A stretch of 64,000 nt of DNA from Marinobacter arenosus (GCF_019264345.1 NZ_JAHVAO010000001.1:1054001-1118000), one strand, 5' to 3'; positions 43,374-53,148 are shown, counted from the stretch's first letter. The notes: generated by a model from the sequence alone, not told the origin. Made by a program: numbers and translations.

Positions 43374-44273
43374 CTATCCCTTTCCTTTCTCAAGTTGCAT
43401 CAACTGTTCGACCGCTCGCGCAGCGTGGAGCCGCCAATCCGGCATCTGAACATTCAAAGCTCGCTCAAGCGTCTCACAGCTTAAACGGGAATTTGCGGGT
43501 CTCCGCGCGGGTGTCGGAAATTCGGATGTCGGAATGGGTTCAATGCCGTCAGGGTCCAACGAGAGCGACAGACCAAGCTCTTTGGCATGCTTGAGCACGA
43601 ACGAGGCAAAGCCATGCCACGACGTTTCCCCTCCCGCGGTCAGGTGATAAATCCCGGTTATAAGCTGACCCGCGCGATAGCTTCCGATGGCCAATGACGT
43701 TACATCTGAGATCAGTTCCGCCGATGTCGGAGCGCCAACCTGGTCAGCCACCACTCGAAGCTGGCTCTTTTCCTGCCCCAGTCGGAGCATAGTTTTAACG
43801 AAATTGTGCCCGTGGCTCGCAAAAACCCAACTGGTTCGGAAAATCAGGTAGTCACAACCGCTCTTTAAAATCGCCTGTTCACCTTCAAGCTTGGTTCGGC
43901 CATATACGCCTTGCGGTGCTGCTGGCGCATCCGGCGCGTATGCCTGGTCCCCCTCGCCATCAAAAACGTAGTCAGTGGAGAAGTGAATAAGCAGTGCGCC
44001 GGTCGATTTCGCAGCCTTTGCCATCTCAGCGACGGCATGCCTGTTAATCGCCAATGCAAGTTCCGGCTCGGATTCGGCTTTATCAACGGCCGTATACGCC
44101 GCCGCGTTGACGATGATGGTCGGTGCATGCGCGTCGATGGCGTGCCTGATGGCAACGGGATCCGTGAGGTCCACATCGTTACGCGTGAGAGGCACGACGC
44201 CCCCATGAGGCAACAAGGTTCTCATGAGCTCAGTTCCGACCTGTCCGGTAGCCCCGAAAAGCAGAATACTCAT
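43374..44273 (-). CDS. rfbD: dTDP-4-dehydrorhamnose reductase
   Basis: Last enzyme of dTDP-L-rhamnose synthesis. About 299 residues with GATGQVG near the start, [10 protein letters not shown], and YGRTKLEGE holding the Tyr and Lys of the active site. I chose the ATG at 44273, which overlaps the rmlB stop by four bases; the longer frame upstream lies within rmlB. Confidence 0.96.
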   Translation of the reverse strand: MSILLFGATGQVGTELMRTLLPHGGVVPLTRNDVDLTDPVAIRHAIDAHAPTIIVNAAAYTAVDKAESEPELALAINRHAVAEMAKAAKSTGALLIHFSTDYVFDGEGDQAYAPDAPAAPQGVYGRTKLEGEQAILKSGCDYLIFRTSWVFASHGHNFVKTMLRLGQEKSQLRVVADQVGAPTSAELISDVTSLAIGSYRAGQLITGIYHLTAGGETSWHGFASFVLKHAKELGLSLSLDPDGIEPIPTSEFPTPARRPANSRLSCETLERALNVQMPDWRLHAARAVEQLMQLEKGKG

Positions 44274-45328
44274 GAATACTGGGCCTCCACCCATTCCCGG
44301 TAATGGCCGCTGGTGACATTCGCTACCCAATCCTGATTCGCCAGGTACCATTCCACAGTTTTGCGAATACCACTCTCGAAGGTTTCACTCGGAGTCCAGC
44401 CCAGTTCTCGCTCCAGCTTTCGGGCGTCAATGGCATAGCGCCGGTCATGGCCTGGCCGGTCCTTCACATAGGTAATCTGTTCAGAATAAGACGCCCCGTC
44501 CGCCTTCGGCTTCAACTCATCCAGAATCGCGCACAAGGTATGGACAACCTCGAGGTTTGCCTTCTCGTTCCAGCCACCCACGTTGTAGGTCTCTCCGCAC
44601 TCACCGCTCTCCAGTACTCGACGAATCGCGGAACAGTGGTCCGTCACATAGAGCCAGTCCCTCACCTGCTGGCCATCCCCATATATGGGTAACGGCTTGC
44701 CCGCCAGAGCGTTGTGAATCACCAGAGGAATCAGCTTCTCAGGAAAATGATAGGGGCCGTAGTTGTTAGAGCAGTTAGTGGTAAGAACAGGCAGCCCATA
44801 GGTATGCAGATAAGATCGCACCAAGTGATCGCTGGCAGCCTTGCTGGCCGAATAAGGGCTGTTCGGCGCATAGCGGTGATCTTCCGTGAACGCGGGATCA
44901 TTCGGCTCAAGCGTACCGTACACCTCATCGGTTGAAACATGGAGAAACCTGAAAGCATCCTTCTCGTTAGCGCCCAGGTTGCTCCAGTATGCCCGCACTG
45001 ACTCCAGCAGGTTAAAGGTTCCCACGATGTTGGTCTGAATAAATTCACCCGGGCCAAGGATCGAACGATCGACATGGCTTTCCGCCGCAAAGTTCAATAC
45101 CGCCCGAGGCTTGTGCTCCTCCAGCAGCTTCGCAACCAGGGTTTGGTCTCCAATGTCCCCGCGAACAAAAACATGACGGTTATCCCCTTCGAGGGATTCA
45201 AGATTCTGGAGGTTACCTGCGTAGGTCAACAGATCCAGATTGATCACGGTCTCGTCAGACCGGGCCAGCCAATCCAGCACAAAATTACTGCCAATAAAGC
45301 CGGCTCCGCCGGTTACCAAGATACTCAT
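44270..45328 (-). CDS. rfbB: dTDP-glucose 4,6-dehydratase
   Basis: Second enzyme of dTDP-L-rhamnose synthesis. The 352 residues have [13 protein letters not shown] at 5-17, [12 protein letters not shown], the active-site HVSTDEVYG and the Tyr/Lys in [13 protein letters not shown]. It is the first rml gene of the operon, four bases after a rhamnosyltransferase-like gene. Confidence 0.97.
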   Translation of the reverse strand: MSILVTGGAGFIGSNFVLDWLARSDETVINLDLLTYAGNLQNLESLEGDNRHVFVRGDIGDQTLVAKLLEEHKPRAVLNFAAESHVDRSILGPGEFIQTNIVGTFNLLESVRAYWSNLGANEKDAFRFLHVSTDEVYGTLEPNDPAFTEDHRYAPNSPYSASKAASDHLVRSYLHTYGLPVLTTNCSNNYGPYHFPEKLIPLVIHNALAGKPLPIYGDGQQVRDWLYVTDHCSAIRRVLESGECGETYNVGGWNEKANLEVVHTLCAILDELKPKADGASYSEQITYVKDRPGHDRRYAIDARKLERELGWTPSETFESGIRKTVEWYLANQDWVANVTSGHYREWVEAQYS

Positions 45329-45332
45329 AGCG

Positions 45333-46331
45333 TTAAATTTTCCCGGTTAACGTTGCAATCAATAATCCGAAGTTTCCCATGAGCGTTTGCCGATAAACAC
45401 CCGATTTTCTCAGATGTCGAAGCCTCCGCAACACTCCCCCTGAACGGGTAGAAACAAAATCCTCAAGCACTTGACGGTTTCGAGCTGTCAGCAAATGCTT
45501 GACCTTTTGCAGCGAGGCGACGTTGATCTCGTTCCAGCTCTTGAACCGATCGTGAAAGAGCAAAAGCCGCACACGGTTCAAGTGAGCCATGAGCGATGTA
45601 TGCCCCCCCACCAGATTTCCATCATGTTGGCGATAGCGAATCGTCGGCTTGGCGTCATAGATGACAATGCCTTCTACACCACTGACCAACAAATATACCC
45701 ACCAATCGTGGCTCACTATTTCGCATTCCCCTGCCCTGCGAAGAAGCTCTCGGGCAGAGTTGTTCAGCACCATGGTGTTGCCACCTGCGATGCTTTGGAC
45801 CAGCGCATTGGCAAACGAGGGCTGCCGACCAAATAAAGGAGAGCTCCCCAGTTCCTGGTTGCCGTCCGTAACCAGCAGACTGCGACCACAATACACAGCA
45901 GGCAGCTCAGCGGGCACCCGGGAAAGTTGATCGACCGCGACCTGGAGCTTGTCTGGCATCCAGATATCGTCTTGGTCGCTGAAAGCGAAATAGTCACCTT
46001 CTACCTCGGGATGGCACAAAATTGATAGAAAATTTGCAGCGAATCCCTTTCGAGGCCCTGCCACAATTTTCGCCCCCGTTAACCCGGCTCCTTCCAACTC
46101 CTCCGAAATTCGGGCCGTGACGTCTGTCGAAATGCTGTCGTCAGATACCCACACCGAAGACGGAGACAGTGACTGCTCCGCGATGGAAATCAACTGCTCA
46201 GAAAAATAAATCCCTGGGTGATAAGTACACATCAACACCGCCACCGACGGTGTCTCTAGGCAGGCACTACTCAACTTGACTCCCGAATTTTCGTTTAACG
46301 AACGTATATAGTGGCTGAACTTTTGGACCAT
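45333..46331 (-). CDS. GT2 glycosyltransferase, probable rhamnosyltransferase
   Basis: The 332-residue protein has a GT2 domain with [11 protein letters not shown] near residue 31, VSDDSISTD and [13 protein letters not shown] near 117, a block common in O-antigen rhamnosyltransferases of the RfbF/WbbL type. Being directly upstream of rmlBDAC supports dTDP-rhamnose as donor. It appears to be the first gene of the minus-strand cluster; its ATG has a poor ribosome site. Confidence 0.85.
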   Translation of the reverse strand: MVQKFSHYIRSLNENSGVKLSSACLETPSVAVLMCTYHPGIYFSEQLISIAEQSLSPSSVWVSDDSISTDVTARISEELEGAGLTGAKIVAGPRKGFAANFLSILCHPEVEGDYFAFSDQDDIWMPDKLQVAVDQLSRVPAELPAVYCGRSLLVTDGNQELGSSPLFGRQPSFANALVQSIAGGNTMVLNNSARELLRRAGECEIVSHDWWVYLLVSGVEGIVIYDAKPTIRYRQHDGNLVGGHTSLMAHLNRVRLLLFHDRFKSWNEINVASLQKVKHLLTARNRQVLEDFVSTRSGGVLRRLRHLRKSGVYRQTLMGNFGLLIATLTGKI

Positions 46332-46631
46332 ATCTGGTCATATCGACTGGCCCCTGGAACAGTCAAACTAATGCCTCCCTGCTGATAAAGTCAGTTGTTA
46401 GCCCAGTTGTGGCACGCTTCACTTGTGAAGAAGGGCGTAATTGTACCGGTCAACGCTATATACGCAAATGAGTGAACTGTGAAATGTTGTTTGGTCTTAC
46501 GGAAGGTCACAGGGACTGCATGATACCAAGGAACTTGCCTTGGCATTTAAGCAGACGACCTGCTGATTTTGCAGATACGTTTAAGGCCAGTCTCGCACTG
46601 CTTTTCGCTCAAACGACCGCTGCGCCAAAAG
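46332..46631. other. Leader region of the glycan cluster and cysQ 3' flank
   Basis: No gene is supported in these 300 bases. On the minus strand there is a plausible promoter at 46440-46467. Just after the predicted start is a short palindrome CTTCAC-TT-GTGAAG (46417-46430) that could be an operator. I looked for an ops/JUMPstart element for RfaH and did not find one. Confidence 0.45.
46440..46467 (-). promoter_or_regulatory. Candidate sigma-70 promoter of the glycan cluster
   Basis: On the minus strand TTGCGT (46467-46462), 16 bases, TACAAT (46445-46440), giving a leader of about 100 bases before the rhamnosyltransferase gene. Confidence 0.45.
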
Positions 46632-47441
46632 TCATCCACCCTCTGCGACGAAATGGGGATTCAACAGATTCTCTTTGCCATAGTGAAGAGGCTTACCTTC
46701 CAAGGTGCGAACTTTGCCGCCTGCAGCGATCAGAACCGCATGAGCCGCTGCGGTATCCCACTCGCTAGTCGGGCCCAGCCGGGGATAAAGGTCAGCACGA
46801 CCTTCCGCGATAAGACAAAACTTCAGGGAACTGCCAGCCTGCACCAGCTCATGGTCACCCAAGCGGTCAATGAATGAGCGAGTTTCTGAATTCAGGTGGC
46901 TCTTGCTGGCAACGACGCGCCTGGCCGACTTGGGTTCTACCACATGAATCTCATGGATGCGCCCCGTCCGATCACGACGGTGGGCGCCCTGCCCTTTTAT
47001 GCCCCAATAGGCTTGCTTGAGTGCAGGGACAGTCACAACCCCAAGCACTGGCTCCCCATCCTCAACCAACGCAATGTTCACCGTGAACTCGCCCGTGCGC
47101 TGAGTGAATTCCTTGGTTCCATCAACCGGATCAACCAACCAGAACCGACGCCAATGCCTGCGCTCTTCCCAGGGGATGTCGGCACCCTCTTCCGAGAGAA
47201 TGGGAATGTCCCGGCTGATTCCACGCAGGCCTTTTACAATCTCATCGTGGCTGGCGATGTCGGCCGCGGTGATGGGCGACTCATCTTCCTTATAACTCAC
47301 CTTGAAATCAGACTGGTAAATGTGAAGAACACGCTCACTGGCCTTATCGGCCACTTGTATAACATCCTCAAGGATCGAGCTGTAATGCATGCTTTTCGCT
47401 TCCTGCTTCAGATCAAAACGAAGTGAGCTACTCTTCTTCAT
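46632..47441 (-). CDS. cysQ: 3'(2'),5'-bisphosphate nucleotidase CysQ
   Basis: CysQ hydrolyses PAP, a by-product of sulfate assimilation, to AMP. The 269-residue inositol-monophosphatase-fold protein has the metal-binding set: EE in ILSEEGADIPW near residue 85, WLVDPVDGTKEF near 103, and the distal WDTAAAHAVL motif near 228. The ATG at 47441 has a GAGGGA site eight bases upstream, though an internal ATG at 47390 fits the usual family start. It is divergent from the metallo-hydrolase gene with 39 bases between. Confidence 0.93.
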   Translation of the reverse strand: MKKSSSLRFDLKQEAKSMHYSSILEDVIQVADKASERVLHIYQSDFKVSYKEDESPITAADIASHDEIVKGLRGISRDIPILSEEGADIPWEERRHWRRFWLVDPVDGTKEFTQRTGEFTVNIALVEDGEPVLGVVTVPALKQAYWGIKGQGAHRRDRTGRIHEIHVVEPKSARRVVASKSHLNSETRSFIDRLGDHELVQAGSSLKFCLIAEGRADLYPRLGPTSEWDTAAAHAVLIAAGGKVRTLEGKPLHYGKENLLNPHFVAEGG

Positions 47442-47480
47442 AATAACATTCCCTCAGTTCAGAGTCAGAAGGATGCCACT

Positions 47481-48842
47481 ATGAAACTTCGCTTCCTCGG
47501 TGCCACCGGAACCGTGACCGGATCCCGCTACCTGCTCTCCGATGAGAAACACCGATTACTGGTGGACTGCGGCATGTATCAGGGCGTCAAGACGCTCCGG
47601 CGCCGGAACTGGGCGGAGTTTCCGGTAAAACCTGCAACGGTCAATGCAGTGGTGCTCACCCACGCTCACATCGATCACTCGGGATACCTGCCCGCCTTGG
47701 TAAAGAACGGCTTCAAGGGCAAAATCTACTGCACGAAGGCCACCCATGACCTGTGCAAAGTGCTACTGCCTGACGCGGGCTTTCTCCAGGAGGAGGACGC
47801 CAAGTATGCCTATCGGAAAAAGTTTTCGAAACACGAGAAACCAGAGCCTCTCTTCACAGAAAAGGATGCATGGGAGGCGCTCAAACATTTCGAATCCCTG
47901 CATTACCACGAACCATTTGAGCCAGTGAAGGGTATGGAGGTGACCTTTACCCCGGCCGGGCACATTCTCGGCTCGTCCTGTGTGCATGTGCATCACAAGG
48001 AGAGTGATCGCACGGTGGTATTCAGCGGCGACGTAGGCCGTCAGAACGACGTCATCATGCGGGCTCCGGAACCGCTAAAAGAGGCTGACGTACTGATCTG
48101 CGAATCCACTTACGGCGACCGTCGGCATGCAGCGACTGATCCCGAGAAAGAACTGGCCGACATTATTACCCGAACCGCGGGCCGGGGCGGCATTGTGCTG
48201 ATACCGGCGTTCGCGGTTGGCCGGGCGCAGATGTTGCTCTACGTGATCCACAAGATTATGGGTGAAGGACGGATTCCGAAGCTTCCGGTTTTCCTGAATA
48301 GCCCAATGGCAATCAAGGCCACCGAGATCTTCTGCAAACACAACAAAGAGCACAAGCTCAGCACGGCGCAGTGTGAGCTGATTGATAACAGCACCAAGTT
48401 TGTTCGGACGGTGGAGGAATCCATTGCACTGGATGCCGTGCGCTACCCCTGCGTGATTATTTCCGCCAGCGGTATGGCCAGTGGCGGCAGGGTACTGCAC
48501 CACCTGAAGACGCTGTTGCCCAACGAACGCAACAGTATTGTGTTCGCCGGGTTCCAGGCTCCAGGTACGCGTGGTGACGCCTTGGTAAATGGTGCAGAGT
48601 CTGTGAAAATTCATGGAGAGTATTGGCCCGTCAGGGCGGATATTTTCAATTTGGATTCGCTTTCAGCCCATGGGGATTACAAAGAAATTCTTGAATGGCT
48701 CAGCCAAGGGACACTAAAGCCAGATAAGGTATTTGTAACGCACGGAGAGATGGTGGCGAGTGATGTGATGCGAAAGCGGATATGTGAGGAGTTTGGGTGG
48801 GATGTTGAGGTACCGGAGTTGTTCGAGGAGATAGACATCTAG
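47481..48842 (+). CDS. Beta-CASP metallo-beta-lactamase-fold hydrolase (RNA exonuclease-like)
   Basis: The 453-residue cytoplasmic protein has the metal site THAHIDHSG near residue 60, the PAGHILGS and FSGDVGR motifs, the beta-CASP insert (NSPMAIKATEIF) and the RMMBL end (SAHGDYKEILEWL, VFVTHGE). Such proteins belong to the CPSF/Ysh1-like family and act as ribonucleases in archaea and eukaryotes; bacterial members are less well characterised. It is the only gene of its transcription unit and ends at a bidirectional terminator. Confidence 0.9.
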   Translation: MKLRFLGATGTVTGSRYLLSDEKHRLLVDCGMYQGVKTLRRRNWAEFPVKPATVNAVVLTHAHIDHSGYLPALVKNGFKGKIYCTKATHDLCKVLLPDAGFLQEEDAKYAYRKKFSKHEKPEPLFTEKDAWEALKHFESLHYHEPFEPVKGMEVTFTPAGHILGSSCVHVHHKESDRTVVFSGDVGRQNDVIMRAPEPLKEADVLICESTYGDRRHAATDPEKELADIITRTAGRGGIVLIPAFAVGRAQMLLYVIHKIMGEGRIPKLPVFLNSPMAIKATEIFCKHNKEHKLSTAQCELIDNSTKFVRTVEESIALDAVRYPCVIISASGMASGGRVLHHLKTLLPNERNSIVFAGFQAPGTRGDALVNGAESVKIHGEYWPVRADIFNLDSLSAHGDYKEILEWLSQGTLKPDKVFVTHGEMVASDVMRKRICEEFGWDVEVPELFEEIDI

Positions 48843-48845
48843 AAA

Positions 48846-48875
48846 GCGCACTGCCCTGTGTCACAGTGCGCCTTG
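48846..48875. terminator. Bidirectional terminator
   Basis: GCGCACTG (48846-48853) pairs with CAGTGCGC (48864-48871) around a 10-base loop. A T-rich stretch follows on the plus strand and TTTCT on the minus strand, between convergent genes. Confidence 0.75.
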
Positions 48876-48884
48876 TGCATTGTT

Positions 48885-50588
48885 TTATTTCACTACTCCG
48901 GGCGACTGGATCCATTTTTCGAACCCGCCATCCATGAGCATATCGGTAACCCGAGAGTGATTATAGGGCCCGGCAAGGTCATAGGCTTGCTGTGCCGTTT
49001 TCTTCGCCAGCGTGGGTTTCCCAATCTGATCAAGCATTTCAGCTTCGACGAGGTAAAATTTATATCCCTCACGATGGTACCGCTTCAACCATCCCAGCAA
49101 ACGCAGCCCTTGCTGAGTATCCGCCTTCAACCAAGGTTTAAGCCATTGATCGACATTCATGGTAATCACTGGAAACGTCAGAACCAGCTCTGATTGCCAG
49201 GAGCGCACTTCGGGCTCCGGCTTTGAAAACACGGTAGTCGCATTTACCCCAAGAATGAGAGTAGCTAGCAGGCAAACAGCAAAGGATACACCGGCCGCAG
49301 CTTTCATCGGACTGCGTTCGCTTACGGGAGCCTCCACAGCCTGAGATTCCGTGCACTTAAGTTCTCGACTCAGCATCCACGCCGCTGCAGGCAATACAAG
49401 TAGCAGACTCCAACTGTAATAGAAATTACCATCAAATAAACCAAGAAAGAGGTAACCCGACACTGAAGCGATAGCAACTCCAAGCTTGAATCCACCTGCC
49501 GCTTCTCCCCTCTTAATCAGGCTTTTCAATACCAACCAAACCAGGAAAACGAGAAACCCGAGAAAAACACTACCTCCCAATACCCCCCAATCACTGATAG
49601 ATTGGAAGATTACAGAATGTGCCTGCTCCGTACCGGAAAAAGAGCTTGGAGCGTACCTGAAGTTACTGGGCCCAACGCCAAACGGAATCGAATACTCGAT
49701 AACGTTTTCAATACTTCGTCTCCAGATTTCCAATCGCCCAGATGTAAACTGATTAACCGAAAGCTCGCTAACCTCTTTTCCATGAGCCATCGACAACCCC
49801 ATTCTCTCATCATCAACGGCAAACAGATTCGAAAGAAGGAGACCGGCAAACATTGCAACTGCCAGCATTCCAATTCGCGCCCAAGGTATACCGGCCCGCA
49901 ATGAATAGACCGCAAATACACCCCAGCCAACCAGAACGGCACCAATGGATGCGCGACCTCCTGCCCAAACGAGAGCTGCAAACAACACAACTACAACTCC
50001 CAATGAGATGGCCCCGCCAACTTGTTTTAGGCCGGATTCATAATAGTGCACTCCAGCTACCAAACAGGCGAGAGCAGCTATGTACCCAAAATGTCTTATA
50101 TGAGGGAATGGAATCGGAGAACCAAACCAGTCGAATGACTCAGGGCTTTCGAGAGAAAACCACAGAGATAGGTAGAATCCCACCACAGCCAACGAGGTTG
50201 CGATGACAGCCCACTGCATGGGCAAAAAAGCCTCTTCCGTCTTCCGAAAGAGATCGACGAGTGCAAGCACGAACAGCAGATGTAACAACCATTGGAGCTG
50301 AGCGAAAATAGCTGCCGTCACGTTGTACTGAGCCAAAACTGCAGATAAAAAGCCAACGACGACCCAAATTCCCGCACCTATCCGGAAAGCCCGGGATTTC
50401 ATCAACGTAAATGTTGGCCCGTTAGTCAACCAAAAAGCGACCGCAATCAGCTCAATACTCGCTGCTACCACTCCCAAGGCATAAGAGCTAAACACGGCCA
50501 GAAAGAACTGCGAGAAAAGTCCCGAAACAAGAAGAAGAAATGGAAAGACACCGAACAAAAGGGCCGATCTGAATCCAGGACTATTCAT
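48885..50588 (-). CDS. O-antigen ligase-like membrane protein (Wzy_C family)
   Basis: About 567 residues with 11 to 13 membrane segments and the Wzy_C/WaaL core: a large periplasmic loop with GRASIGAVL, TSGRLEIWRRSIE, and the typical GVGPSNF and AHSVIFQSISDWGVLG (His in AHS). The last 100 residues are soluble and helical. I chose the ATG at 50588, which overlaps the upstream stop by eight bases. Its place behind pilA and a phosphotransferase-like gene recalls TfpO/PilO pilin glycan ligases of Pseudomonas and Neisseria PglL, but it could equally be the lipid A-core O-antigen ligase. Confidence 0.8.
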   Translation of the reverse strand: MNSPGFRSALLFGVFPFLLLVSGLFSQFFLAVFSSYALGVVAASIELIAVAFWLTNGPTFTLMKSRAFRIGAGIWVVVGFLSAVLAQYNVTAAIFAQLQWLLHLLFVLALVDLFRKTEEAFLPMQWAVIATSLAVVGFYLSLWFSLESPESFDWFGSPIPFPHIRHFGYIAALACLVAGVHYYESGLKQVGGAISLGVVVVLFAALVWAGGRASIGAVLVGWGVFAVYSLRAGIPWARIGMLAVAMFAGLLLSNLFAVDDERMGLSMAHGKEVSELSVNQFTSGRLEIWRRSIENVIEYSIPFGVGPSNFRYAPSSFSGTEQAHSVIFQSISDWGVLGGSVFLGFLVFLVWLVLKSLIKRGEAAGGFKLGVAIASVSGYLFLGLFDGNFYYSWSLLLVLPAAAWMLSRELKCTESQAVEAPVSERSPMKAAAGVSFAVCLLATLILGVNATTVFSKPEPEVRSWQSELVLTFPVITMNVDQWLKPWLKADTQQGLRLLGWLKRYHREGYKFYLVEAEMLDQIGKPTLAKKTAQQAYDLAGPYNHSRVTDMLMDGGFEKWIQSPGVVK

Positions 50589-52608
50589 TAACGGCGATCT
50601 CGCTATCAAAAGGTTTGCATAGACCTTGCTGATCAAAGCCTTGATCGTCACTGTAAAAGGAACAAAGCCTTCGTATCAGGGTGGCCGCTTCACTGGGTTT
50701 GTCACCACCATACTGAGAAGAGGGCCACCACGTACCTTTACCACGCTCCACGACCAAAAAGCCCTCTGTCAGGCCTGGAAAATGGGCAACGATGAAGTCA
50801 TCGGAGACAACGGCACGCTGCTTGGACCGCAGGAGCTCGCCGAATTCCGGCCTCGTGATTGCTAAGCCCTCGGGAGTAACCGTATAAAAACCAATACCCT
50901 CTGCCATCACTTGCATTGCATCTAACTGACTTTGATACATGGCATTGGTTGCAACGCTGCTCTCAATGAAAATTTCTGATGCCGACTCACAGCCCTCGCA
51001 TTCAACCACCGCTGCAAGGGGGCTCCCCGAGTACGTAGAAATGTCTGCATCTTCATCCAGCCATTTCAAAACGGTCGGGGCGATGTCCAGCAAAGACACC
51101 AGACTATCGTCACTGTGCGCCCGATAGCCATCTCTGCGATCCTGGACTGCCATAACAACATTAAACTGCTCTTCACTCAGTACGTTTGTCCCGTGCCCAT
51201 GGCCACTGGTAGGAAATGTTATGGATTCGAGACCCGCCTCGAGTGCGTCATCCTCTAACATGAAGCCCTCACCGTGGTCCGACACCACAAACACCAGCGC
51301 ATTATCCAGGACCCCGATGCGCTCAAGTCCATCCATTAAATCTTGAAATTGATCATCCACCTCCTGAAGCATAAGCTGATACAAATAATGCTGGGGTTGT
51401 TCTGGATCATAAGGAATCCGCGCGTCGGGGGTCAGATCCCTATACAGGTAAGGCCAGTGAGGCAAGGTCAGGTGAGTTGCCAAAAATAGCGGCTTATCCC
51501 TGTGCTGCGCAACCTCATCCAGAAGGTTCTGTGTAAACACCTCGGGCATGTAGGTCGAATGGACGCCTCTGTTCATATAAATGAACGGGAAGAGCTTCTT
51601 ACCAAGATCGGTGTTAGCAACGAAGGCAATTGAGGGTATTTCGGCAGCATGGAAGAGTAAAAAATCGGCGGCGCCAATTTTAGGGCCAACCACAGAATCA
51701 AATCCGTAGCGCTCATCAATGTTGTTAAATCTTCTTTCGTCCATTGCATAAACAGTATGGTAGCCCTGATCTTTAAGCCGGGCCTGAAGATCGGTATCGG
51801 CTAATTGGGCGTCATTGAACTGCTGCAAATTGAATCGAACCCCCGTACTCGTCGGATAGCGGCCAGACAGCAATGCAAACCACGCGCTGTAAGTTCGGGC
51901 CACAGGAGTAAAGGCATTGGAATAATTAACGCTGTCGCTCACGAAACCGTCGATATTGGGCGTCAGTGAGAACCCTTCATAACGCGCCCCCAGGTGGTCT
52001 GGGCGAAGCGCATCGATACCAATAATGACGACGTTCGGATGAGACCGCTCTGCCTCGGGAAGAACCCTTTCTTGCCCTGGAATCAACAGCCACAAGGCCC
52101 CAGCCAGCACGATTCCGGGAACTGAACAAAGCAAGGGAGCCTGACGGACTGAAAGGGCAAACCCCAGCGCCATCAGCAAAATAACCAAAAATGATAAACC
52201 TACGGCAATTTGCGGCGTAGCAAAGGGCGTATTTGCCATAAAACCCGCAAGGGAATTTGGGTATAGGATTGCATCCCAAACCAATACCAACAACAAAACG
52301 AGAAGAAACCCGAGCGAGCTGGCTGTCCACGCACCAACCCGAGTCAAGACGAGGAAAAAGCCCGATACAAAAGCGGCGGCCGCAGCAAGAATAAGGTGCA
52401 GAAATAAGAGAGCCACCAAAAAAAGCGAGAGATCTGTAACGGCTCCAACACTTCCAAGAAAGTCACTGAGAATCTGCCCGGCGAGCTCCGTTTCTTTTAG
52501 GGCGAGGTCCGACGCAACCAATACCTGCCTGATCGAAAACAAAACCAAAATCGTTAGCGAGAAAAACAAGTTAATTGCGCCAACTTTTCTCAATTGCGTC
52601 TTCCGCAC
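50581..52608 (-). CDS. Membrane-anchored sulfatase-fold phosphotransferase-like protein
   Basis: About 675 residues with five N-terminal membrane segments and a periplasmic alkaline-phosphatase-superfamily domain from about residue 190. Metal-site motifs are NVVIIGIDALRPDHLGARY and VFVVSDHGEG, with a later His in TSGHGHGTN. The nucleophile position in ARTYSAWFALLSGRYP is Thr, not Cys or Ser, as in LtaS/EptA-type phosphoglycerol or phosphoethanolamine transferases rather than sulfatases. The start is set at a GTG (52608) with a GAGG site eight bases upstream, because earlier codons run through the pilA terminator. It follows pilA and overlaps the ligase-like gene. Confidence 0.75.
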   Translation of the reverse strand: MRKTQLRKVGAINLFFSLTILVLFSIRQVLVASDLALKETELAGQILSDFLGSVGAVTDLSLFLVALLFLHLILAAAAAFVSGFFLVLTRVGAWTASSLGFLLVLLLVLVWDAILYPNSLAGFMANTPFATPQIAVGLSFLVILLMALGFALSVRQAPLLCSVPGIVLAGALWLLIPGQERVLPEAERSHPNVVIIGIDALRPDHLGARYEGFSLTPNIDGFVSDSVNYSNAFTPVARTYSAWFALLSGRYPTSTGVRFNLQQFNDAQLADTDLQARLKDQGYHTVYAMDERRFNNIDERYGFDSVVGPKIGAADFLLFHAAEIPSIAFVANTDLGKKLFPFIYMNRGVHSTYMPEVFTQNLLDEVAQHRDKPLFLATHLTLPHWPYLYRDLTPDARIPYDPEQPQHYLYQLMLQEVDDQFQDLMDGLERIGVLDNALVFVVSDHGEGFMLEDDALEAGLESITFPTSGHGHGTNVLSEEQFNVVMAVQDRRDGYRAHSDDSLVSLLDIAPTVLKWLDEDADISTYSGSPLAAVVECEGCESASEIFIESSVATNAMYQSQLDAMQVMAEGIGFYTVTPEGLAITRPEFGELLRSKQRAVVSDDFIVAHFPGLTEGFLVVERGKGTWWPSSQYGGDKPSEAATLIRRLCSFYSDDQGFDQQGLCKPFDSEIAVNE

Positions 52609-52641
52609 AAGCTTCACCTCGCAAACACACCTAAGCACATG

Positions 52642-52664
52642 AAAAATGGGGGCCGAAGCCCCCA
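52642..52664 (-). terminator. Intrinsic terminator of pilA
   Basis: On the minus strand TGGGGGC, a TTCG tetraloop and GCCCCCA, followed by five T. It sits 30 bases after the pilA stop and just before the next gene, so that gene relies on read-through or an unseen promoter. Confidence 0.9.
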
Positions 52665-52693
52665 CCTTTGAACTCAACTATAACTGAAGAATC

Positions 52694-53119
52694 TTAGTTA
52701 CAGCCAGAGGGCATCAGAGATGAAGGAGCACTATTCGGCGCACACGTGAACTTCTGCGTGCCAGAGTCATAGGTCAGGTTTACAGTTGTAGATTGAAGCT
52801 TGGCATTAACACCGGTTGCTGCGAAGGTCGCGGTGTAAACGGCAGTGGATGAGGTAGTGCTGGTCTGGGAAATGCTAGCAACGTACTTACCACTGGTAAC
52901 AACGGTACCAAGATCGCTAACAGCCGGGAAAGAACCAACCGTCTGGTAGTATTCAACCACGGGAGTTTTCAAGCCACCCAGCAGGCTCACAGCTTCAGAG
53001 GCCTGTGCACGTGCGGTGTAATCTTGGTAAGCCGGGATAGCGACCGCGGCCAGGATTCCGATGATTGCTACAACAATCATCAGTTCGATAAGCGTGAAAC
53101 CTTGCTGGACTTGCTTCAT
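52694..53119 (-). CDS. pilA: Type IV major pilin
   Basis: PilA is the subunit of type IV pili used for twitching, adhesion and uptake. The 141-residue prepilin has a short positively charged leader (MKQVQQG), the PilD cleavage site G7/F8, the [22 protein letters not shown] helix with Glu at mature position 5, and a C-terminal disulfide pair (C near residue 126 and C140, the last but one residue). The Thr/Ser-rich middle offers O-glycosylation sites. A sigma-54 promoter is at 53182-53197 and a GGAG ribosome site precedes the ATG. It is divergent from pilBCD. Confidence 0.97.
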   Translation of the reverse strand: MKQVQQGFTLIELMIVVAIIGILAAVAIPAYQDYTARAQASEAVSLLGGLKTPVVEYYQTVGSFPAVSDLGTVVTSGKYVASISQTSTTSSTAVYTATFAATGVNAKLQSTTVNLTYDSGTQKFTCAPNSAPSSLMPSGCN

Positions 53120-53148
53120 GATTGAACTCCTTCTATTTAATTTTATAG

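Noticed and set aside
46332..46631. Search for an ops/JUMPstart (RfaH) element before the glycan cluster
   Set aside because: No GGCGGTAG-like element is found on the minus strand of the leader.
46472..46768. 98-codon plus-strand frame in the leader region and cysQ end
   Set aside because: Half of it is antisense to cysQ, and it has no ribosome site or recognisable content.
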